A stretch of DNA of 64,000 bases, taken from Verpa conica (lineage: Eukaryota > Ascomycota > Pezizomycetes > Pezizales > Morchellaceae). Below the pieces are notes generated by a model. The model ran no database searches, was not told the DNA's origin, and saw nothing but the letters and a program-made list of their open reading frames with translations. Shown here piece by piece: positions 57,001-64,000 of the stretch. The stretch's first letter is position 1; every line of letters begins with the position of its first letter. The position numbers and the translations under genes were made by a program. The stretch covers positions 248,001 through 312,000 of the forward strand of contig JAUFSD010000007.1 of assembly GCA_033030425.1 (NCBI GenBank), written 5' to 3'.

Positions 57001-58708
57001 AGGACTGGACACTATAGCTTTATGGTTTGTAATGCATATGAGGGATTTTCGGGGATAGAGTGCGAGATTGTTAACGAGATTATGGTCGGAAGCGATACAT
57101 TATTTTATTTCCTTTTTATTTCATGTATAATAGAAGCTTGGTCTAAGGAATACCTTAATCATTGGAGGTACTGCTACAACTCCGACCAAATAAAGCAGTT
57201 GATGGGTATAATATTCAAGGGGATAGCCTAGGATCAAAGTCACAAAATATCACTCGGTAATTTTATCTCTAAGGTACTTTGCCCTTAGTAAATCTTAGCG
57301 CATATTAGTATTTCTACTTATAAACTAACATTATATTCCTTCTACCTACTCCTATTCTATCTATAAGTCACCTCATTAAGTCATCGTATAGTCGGTTGAA
57401 CATAGTAAGAGCCCATAAAATTATGTCTAAGTTCAAAAATCTACTGAAAACAACCTCAAAGGATAATCTTCCAGTAGAAACTGCTTTTGGCTCTCTAGAA
57501 GCTCCTCTATATAATCCCCTAGCTAGATAATTTAGCTACTTGTGCCTATTTTGCAGTAAATAGACAAACATTTGAGGGATTCCCTGCTGAGACATATTTC
57601 ATCATTTTAGACTTGTCTCATCACAAACATTTCTCCGTAGTGACTGTACCCATTGGCAGTTAAAAGATTATAGGCACTTAACAAATCATGTCTAAGAAAT
57701 CATTTTTATATCTGTTTCTATTCTTCCTCATTATTTTTTTTAAAAAACGAAACCCCTCTACAGCCAGTAACCCGCGAATGCCCTGTCTACACAAATCGTA
57801 GTAAATCCCCGCCCTGCCCGACTCCCCCCAACCAGTCTGATATCTCCTCGGAGCATAGAATGTATAAATTTCAGCCCAAGTTAACAGAAATATATTATTC
57901 ATAAAGACGGTTATTGCCAGCTCTGGCATTCAATTAAGGCGTTCTTCGGCTATGATATACCCCCAGAGCGATCTATGCCACAGTAGTACTAGGTACTCTC
58001 TTTGGTGACTCTTGAAAAGCAGCCGGGGAACTTCCCCTAACTCATAGTCAGGATAGGTAGATAATAGTGTTATCTACCATGACTACTAGTATGTTAGTTC
58101 TGTAAATGGTTATTTTATACGCTGCATGAACCCGGTTTGAAACTTGGGTTAGATATTCTTGAGATCGAACCTTGTGGGTTACTCCTCGAGATGAACCTAT
58201 TCTACCCTTGTATAAGGATGATAATTAAACTCCTCCCCCTCTCCTTTGAGATGGTAGGCTTTTGACATAGGTGTCCGTCTCTACCGGAGGTTATAACTCC
58301 CTATGATCCTATGAGATAAATTAGCATGGAATAAAGTAATTAGAGATATCTACCACCTAAGCCAACTAACTAGCCAACCCCCCTATCCGAAATTATGGTT
58401 TGTTCTTTTGTTAGACTTTTCTGTCGTGACGTGGGAGCTGAAGGTGCGCGAAGGAAGTATAGTTAGTGCGTTAGCGCCAAGACTTATACAGTCAGATCCA
58501 AACCTAAAGTTTTCTTAGGGGGGGAGGGGGGGTGAGGGGGCACAGAAATGACACCTCCCCTTGTTTATGTAATATACGGTATATAAAGTCTCATTACCAA
58601 TAAAGATACTTCACCGTAAATTTGAGTTTCTAGCTGACCAATGAACACTGGAGGGAAGGGAGGGGGGAAGAATTATATATACAATACGAAAAAATCCCGG
58701 GTGATTCC

Positions 58709-59606
58709 TACCATAGTACTATAGTATCAGTATGGCTATTTCCTAATACTGTATTGGATCAACAGCTGTATTATTTCAGCTTTCTGTAGAGTAAATATTC
58801 ATATAAATGCTTTATTCTTGGGGGAATGCCCACTGTTATAACTGCCATAGTTTTTAGAATGCTGTACCAGTACCATAGCCTGACTCTAGTCTTTTATATA
58901 TGTTACAGCTATATACCAGTTAAATAACTGCCGCTTATACCCACCTGCCCTAGCCGCCGCCTGGCAGCCCCCCTTCTCTCCTTGTCTCTTGCCTGCCCCC
59001 CCCCCCCACCACCTGCCCAGCCCCCCCGCTTACCCCCCCCCCCCCCGCTTGCCCAGCCCGGCCAGCCCGGCCCCGCCAGCCCTAGCCACCTTATCCTGCC
59101 TAATATTATTATCAGCTTCATTATTCTTTAAAGTCATCAAGTAGTATCACAGGTATCCACAATTTTATTCCTACACACATGCTAAGTATCAAAAAAATTA
59201 ATTTTCAAAAGTATATCCCAACTGTAGAGACCCCACTAGCAGGTGATGAGAATTGATGGTTTAATTGATAAATGGAAATCTGGTGATGTTTATTTATGAG
59301 ATGCTTCATGTGTAGAGAGAAAGGTTAAGATTGCGATTTTTTAAAGTATAGTATTACTTAGAATGCTATAGTAGTACCAGAGTACTGCTAGATAGTGAGG
59401 AATATGTACTTTTTTAAATGTATGATTTTTAAAAATGCAAATTTAGGGTAATACCATAGTACTTTAGTATTAGTTAAACTATGCATTCACTCTCAATGCA
59501 TACTTTTTAGACTCTCATAGTACTACCTTATTCTTAGCAAGAGGCTGTCATAAAAATATATATCCCCCAAACTCCTGTAGTCATTTAGGTAGTGTACTGG
59601 TACCAT
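58709..59606. repeat. Dispersed TAGTAC/GTACCA short repeat family
   Basis: Related short strings recur at 58709-58727, 58861-58880, 59365-59390, 59451-59472, 59516-59527 and 59591-59606, sharing ACCATAGTACT, GTAGTACC or GTACTGGTACC cores. Two sites (58855 and 59359) both start TTAGAATGCT and then continue to AGTACCA. This looks like a decayed repeat family or satellite. Confidence 0.55.
58946..59095. other. C-tract island (G-quadruplex/i-motif potential)
   Basis: An abrupt GC-rich island in AT-rich DNA: C12 at 58996-59007, C7 at 59021-59027, C14 at 59033-59046, then CCCAGCCCGGCC repeats. The minus strand therefore has three long G-runs plus several GGG. The Gly-rich frame over it (58909-59121) is a by-product of the G-runs. 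Confidence 0.85.
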
Positions 59607-60460
59607 CTTTTCACTAATATTATAGGGCTACCGGTGTAATTTCCTGGAGTTATTTAGTATTGTAATTACCGGAAAAGTAGTGGCGAGATCTAAGGCAAAG
59701 ATGAGTAAACATAAAAAAAAGAATAAAACCAAGTGAGATCTACGTTTTTAATGATATCACGTTCGTAGTTGGTCGTCATAGTTTTATAAAGATAATGTTA
59801 TTCTTTACTATAATAGGACAGATCGGCTTGGTAAGGCTACGCTTCCCCCCCCTCCCACCTAGTTGTTTATATTTAATCATATTGTTTTTGTTTTCATACC
59901 GTTGTCCTGTTTTTGTTTTGGAGAGTAACTGGGCCTATGAGAAAGTGTGAAAGGGCATTGGTTCATTTGTCAGGTATTTACCTGGGGAAGGGACAACAAC
60001 CAGCTAGTCTGAAGAAAAAGAAATAGTGTAGGTTTATAGTATGGGCTAGCCTTAATTAATTTCCAGACTCATGGTTCTATCACGAAGTATCACTCGCATT
60101 GTCTAATCCTTATAGTTGGGCCCTAAGGCACCGAGAAAGAAATACTTGACTATTGAAAGGAAGTCCGAGCTAAAGTATGAAAGTAATAAAATAACTAATG
60201 TAACAAACTACTATGAGAATATAAAGAGCGTTATCCTACAAAAAAAGGTCTTAAAAGCCAGGGAAAAAACTAGGGGAATTCCACACTTTGCTATGAGGGA
60301 AAGATTCAACAAGATCGAGAGAATCGATTAACGCCTCAAAAAAAGCTAACTAATATCTGATAGGGAATATTAACCCCGCTACACTCGAAAAGGATTATTC
60401 ACAAAGCCGCCTAACCCAAAACCCCGCCTCCAACGCCAAAACCCTTCCAAATATCCAAAC

Positions 60461-62426
60461 TTAATAAAAATGACTATGACCTCGCCTACCGACCTCCTCT
60501 ACATCAACCCTATAATACCTTCTCCCCGCTGATGACCTCCCATTCCTCACTCCTGCACCACCTCCACTTCCATCAATGGGTTGTTCATAGCCTACCCAAC
60601 TTTGCTTTCTATCTCTCTCCGCTCTTCTATGCCGTCTTTCCGCCGCCTCCTCCTTACTCCGCCTCCTATCTTCCTCTTCTAACCTTAATCGCTCCCGTTC
60701 GTTTTGCATTGTCCACCCTTGCGCATTTAGGGGCCTATCCGATACATCGCTATCCATGTCCGAGATGTTGTCACGGCGAATCCGTCTCCCTGACCCGCCC
60801 GAGCGAGAGCGGGACTGGGGGTGTGTGTGGACTGGCTCGGCATAGTAGTACGCACTTACACTTTTCCGTAGAACCGGCTCATTTTGTCGGAGCGGTGATG
60901 AAGAGCGGGATGGTCGAGAGTGATCGCGGTGGTGGCTATGAGATAGGTGCTGTGGTGAGTGGTGGCGAGAATGGTGATGACTGTGGTATGCGCCGTGGAG
61001 ATCGCTGTTGCTTGAGGAACATGATAGTGGGTGATCTGGGCCTGTCACAGTGGGGGAATGGTAGTTCGGGTGGTGGAAACCTGGTAATGGAGGGGAGGAT
61101 GGAATTTGATCGGTGAGAATGTGGAGCTCCTCATAACCCCCCACCACAGAACCTGGATTTGTAAAGACCACTGGAGTAACAACGCCATTCTCGTAGTGGT
61201 ATGGCTTTTGTATAAACTCTCTTTCCCTAGTCCCTCTCCGGGAGTGATGTCGGGACTGATGTCTACTATGAGAATGTACACCCTCACCATCTGATGTAAA
61301 AACCGCCTCTGCAGTAGCATGAGTACTATGGTGCCTAGAATGATGGTGTGTAAACGGATTATTCATATCCGTCACTCCCGGTGCGCTCCTTGAATACCGT
61401 TCATCCTCCACCGGAGGGTCCGGGGCAGGGGCAGGAGCGCGCCTGGGCTTGCGGGTCCGTGAGCCAACATAATGTTCCTGGTATGTTGGTGCTGGTGCGT
61501 GGTGGTGATGATGCCGGTGATACTCCGTGTAGCCTGGGTCCACATGTTCTCCAGGCACCGGAACCTGCACCTTCCCGTGCTTACTCGCTGCTGCTGCCGC
61601 CGCCTGTGGCATTGCCGCTGCAGCGGCTGCAGCTTCATTCAATGCATCCTTCTCTTCCTGCTTTGCAAACATCGCATTGTGCCATTTTACTGTTTCATCG
61701 TCCGACTTTGCCGGGAACGCCTCTTTCGGAATCTCCCGCGGGAAAAACTCACCGGTTTCTGGGTTTATGAGGGGGAAGATTCGGACAGCTTCTTGAAGGT
61801 AGGGTACATGTTCCTCAGGGTCTAGTAGGAGCTGGATAGTTTGCCATATTACGAAACCGCGGGATGTGAGTGCGGGGATGGAGGGGGGAACAAAGTCATC
61901 GTTAGGTGTTGGTTGGAGTGAATGTGAGCAGCCTAGTGTCATATAGATTGATGATAAACGGGCTGGTGGTGTTCCGAGGAATAGATCTATATGTTTTTAG
62001 TACAGAAATTAGTATTCTGTTTTGTTTCCCTTTGATATTTTGTTCTCGGTACAAAGCTGCGGGATCCCGAGGTAGGATAGAGACATACCATCAAGATCTC
62101 CTCCGACCGCATGATAAAAGCTTGCAATCTTCTCTGGTGTCAAACAATTAACTTCCACAGGATTCAACTTTTCGATCTAATTCTCACACCCCATTAGTGA
62201 GCTTCTATTATTGTTATTATTATTATTATTATTTTAATATAATATTATCTTCTCTAAGAATCCCCCCGACTCATAAGGTTGACAACAAGCGACATACAAT
62301 ATAATTCGCAATAGCAACCAACAAGTTCCGGAACAACGGTGTCGGTTGCGTCGGGTGCTCCCGACTGATCAAGTAACCCCAGAACTCACGCGGGTTTGGC
62401 GGTTTAGGCAGCGGTGGCGGTGTCAT
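60461..62426 (-). CDS. DUF7514 domain protein with His/Ser-rich disordered tail
   Basis: Function unknown. Exons 62426-62298, 62176-62089 and 61986-60461 (introns 121 and 102 nt), 580 aa. Residues about 1-165 form the fungal DUF7514 domain: FWGYLISREHPTQPTPLF, LTPEKIASFYHAVGGD, LFLGTPPARLSSIYMTLGCS, IPALTSRGFVIWQTIQLLLD and PEEHVPYLQEAV. Residues about 170-580 are low complexity: an Ala run, then repeated HHSRHHS/HSRHQSRHHS, Ser/Pro-rich stretches, and a charged Arg/Glu helix (ERERLRLEEEDRRRSKEEAA). The ATG at 62426 opens MTPPPLPKPPNPREF; the first in-frame Met of exon 3 (61942) is internal to the domain. Intron 1 holds an ATT microsatellite. Similar proteins are described as disordered and Arg/Ser-rich; no role is established. 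Confidence 0.85.
62206..62234. repeat. (ATT)n microsatellite in DUF7514 intron 1
   Basis: About nine ATT units with one TTG interruption, inside the 121-nt intron. Directly visible; length polymorphism is likely. Confidence 0.9.
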
Positions 62427-64000
62427 GGTTCGCCTAGGTTGACGATGACGGACAGGTGGTTTTGCTGGTACGAGCTCCAGTGTTGCGGGCGTACGTTGGG
62501 AATAAATACTGGCGGTTTAACGTTCCCGAAAGTGGGGAGGGGGGGGGAGGGGGAAGAGCTGAAGCGAGACTAACAGTGCCTTTAAGATGAGGTAAACTTG
62601 TAGGCAGTGTTATGTATTTAGCTAGGTCGGTACCAAGAGACTTTAGCTGTGCCTGTGTTGGTGTACCGTAGTAGTTTAGCTATAATTAAGAGGGAAAGGT
62701 CCTAGCAAGAAAGAAATGAGACTTGTGTGGGGGGGGGGCTTGTTATGGATTCAGTTACAGGTTTTGAGCGTATGATAGAGTGTAGTGCGTAGGGCGGCTG
62801 GGCTGGGCTGGAAAGGCGTGTGTATGTTATGTAGCAGAATGAGGGGGAGGGGCATTTATTTAATGTGGATCAGGGTGTGTTTGCCAGGGATGAGGTATGA
62901 GGTCAGTTGCTGCGTGGATGGATGGATGGCAGGGCAGAGAGACAGAGAGAACGAGGGCGAGAACGAGACTTGTTTTTCCTCTGCTTCCACGAGAGTGTTC
63001 TTGTATCTACGGGTCTGAATGTTCTATCTTGTGGTAGGTGGAAAGATGGAATAGATGGAGATAATAGAATGGGAGTGAAAACAACTCTAGAACGGATCCC
63101 TTTTTAACAGGTCTAGATGTAATTGAGACACCCTTTCTCTCTGCCTCTGCCATTTGTACAGATCTTCATCTTTTACCCATCCCTATCCCTATCCCGCATC
63201 TCTATGCCTATTCAGCAGGAGAGAAGCTGCCAGTTATGTACCTACTATACTTACCCTATGATGCACATCCTGGACCTGATACGTGTGCAACAGAGCATCG
63301 GGTTAGCCAGCAGCAATCGCTGCCATGTACATAACTGTACGACGAGAACTCGGAGGAAAGAACAGAGAAAGTACCTCTACACTCCCATGGAGGGCTGTGA
63401 GGTGTACAAGTTCCCACTGGTGTACCTAGAATAAGAAGAGAGAGAGAGAGAAAAAAAAACTCAACTTGCTCGAGCATGGCTGACACGTCTTCCCATGCCA
63501 TGCTATGCATGTGCAGCCTCGTTGTTACGCTGCATACCCATTTCTCGCATCTCTGCGCCTGCTACTTGACGCGGGAGAACCCTAGGGGGGGCCAAGATCA
63601 ATCTGTCTGGGCTGAAGGGGAGGTGCAAGTGAAGTATGTTTATCAGCCACTCAGTAACTATATGTATCCATGTGTTTCTACTCTATTGTGGGGGTAGCTG
63701 AAGCTATGTAGCCAGGTACAGTGAGTCTTCAAATATGCTCGTGTCCAGTCAGGCGCACCAGCTCGTCCCCTCAGTGCAGCCGAGTTGGTGGTACCGCCGT
63801 ACCGGCGCCTGGGGTACGTACGTGCGAGGGTGCAAATACAACAGGGTGCGGTTGTGGTCTACGGTTTGTACCGTGTAAACAACCCGGGGTCAAACAACCG
63901 CGCCACAGACTGAGATGACGACTGAGATGCCAGTTATATGTAGACGATGGCGGCAAGCACTTTGCACTGCATGCGCATTCGGTACCTGCGCTGCGTAGTT
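62427..64000. other. Upstream region of DUF7514 gene, no gene recognised
   Basis: 1.6 kb. The first 100 bp are the promoter and leader. A G-run (62727-62737) and GAGA-rich stretches (62937-62965, 63435-63452) follow. Frames at 63123-63434 and 63476-63697 lack family resemblance and splice support. Composition is more balanced than the AT blocks. Confidence 0.45.

Larger units (their letters stand above)
57001..60460. other. Gene-free AT-rich block with short repeats
   Basis: 3.5 kb between POL3 and the DUF7514 gene. AT-rich, TA-rich and without supported ORFs. It contains a C-tract island and a dispersed GTACCA/TAGTAC motif family (both listed separately), a G-run at 58519-58528, and a TATCACTCGG copy at 57248-57257. 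A Lys-rich frame at 60116-60331 has no ATG start and no clear family. Confidence 0.55.

Noticed and set aside
58165..58215. Possible minus-strand tRNA (GATCGAACC)
   Set aside because: T-arm stem does not pair and no cloverleaf follows.
58909..59121. Gly/Trp-rich minus frame
   Set aside because: Created by the G-runs of the C-tract island.
60116..60331. Lys-rich frame slightly reminiscent of a transposase N-terminal helix-turn-helix
   Set aside because: Starts at TTG, only 71 codons, and the match is too vague; no catalytic domain follows.
24..63918. CRISPR arrays, operons or a biosynthetic gene cluster
   Set aside because: Eukaryotic window; no regularly spaced repeats, and neighbouring genes belong to unrelated core pathways.

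Overview
This 64 kb window is from a filamentous ascomycete (Pezizomycotina). The evidence is short introns (about 50-80 nt) with GT-AG ends and CTAAC/CTRAY branch sites, single-copy yeast-type housekeeping genes, and gene-poor AT-rich blocks of the kind left by repeat-induced mutation. I cannot name the species; an early-diverging class such as Orbiliomycetes or Pezizomycetes is a guess. All gene models were built by hand from splice signals, reading phase and protein family conservation.

Layout. 0-10.4 kb is gene-dense: HIS4 (3' end cut by the window edge), TAF9, CMC1-like, PRS5-like PRPP synthetase and LAS17/WASP. 10.4-15.7 kb is a gene-free AT-rich block. 15.7-21.1 kb holds a secreted intradiol dioxygenase, RPL44/eL42 and the AP-3 sigma subunit. 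22.5-34 kb holds a LOG-type phosphoribohydrolase, proteasome alpha6 (PRE5), DRE2, a candidate 35-residue membrane microprotein, VPS55, GPI17/PIG-S, an NmrA-like protein and an unrecognised 164-residue protein. 36.4-37.9 kb is AUR1 (IPC synthase). 37.9-40.9 kb is AT-rich and gene-free. 40.9-48.7 kb is a complete 12-exon TOR kinase. 49.7-51.6 kb is HOM3 aspartokinase. 53.5-57 kb is POL3 (DNA polymerase delta). 57-60.5 kb is a repeat-bearing AT-rich block with a striking C-tract island. 60.5-62.4 kb is a DUF7514 protein, and the rest is non-coding as far as I can see.

There is no biosynthetic cluster, CRISPR array or intact transposon. The genes are a syntenic mix of core functions: amino-acid and nucleotide biosynthesis (HIS4, HOM3, PRS5), growth signalling (TOR), endomembrane and sphingolipid functions (AUR1, GPI17, VPS55, AP-3), actin (LAS17), replication (POL3), translation and protein turnover (RPL44, PRE5). 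They are not an operon-like system.

The points most worth a second look are: several stop-free introns whose length is a multiple of three, one of them inside the TOR FRB domain; a tyrosine in AUR1 at a site linked to aureobasidin resistance in yeast; a GC-AG intron; a candidate microprotein gene; a tandem repeat abutting the LOG start; a CGGCCG palindrome cluster; the C-tract island; and a recurring 9-mer in the AT-rich blocks.
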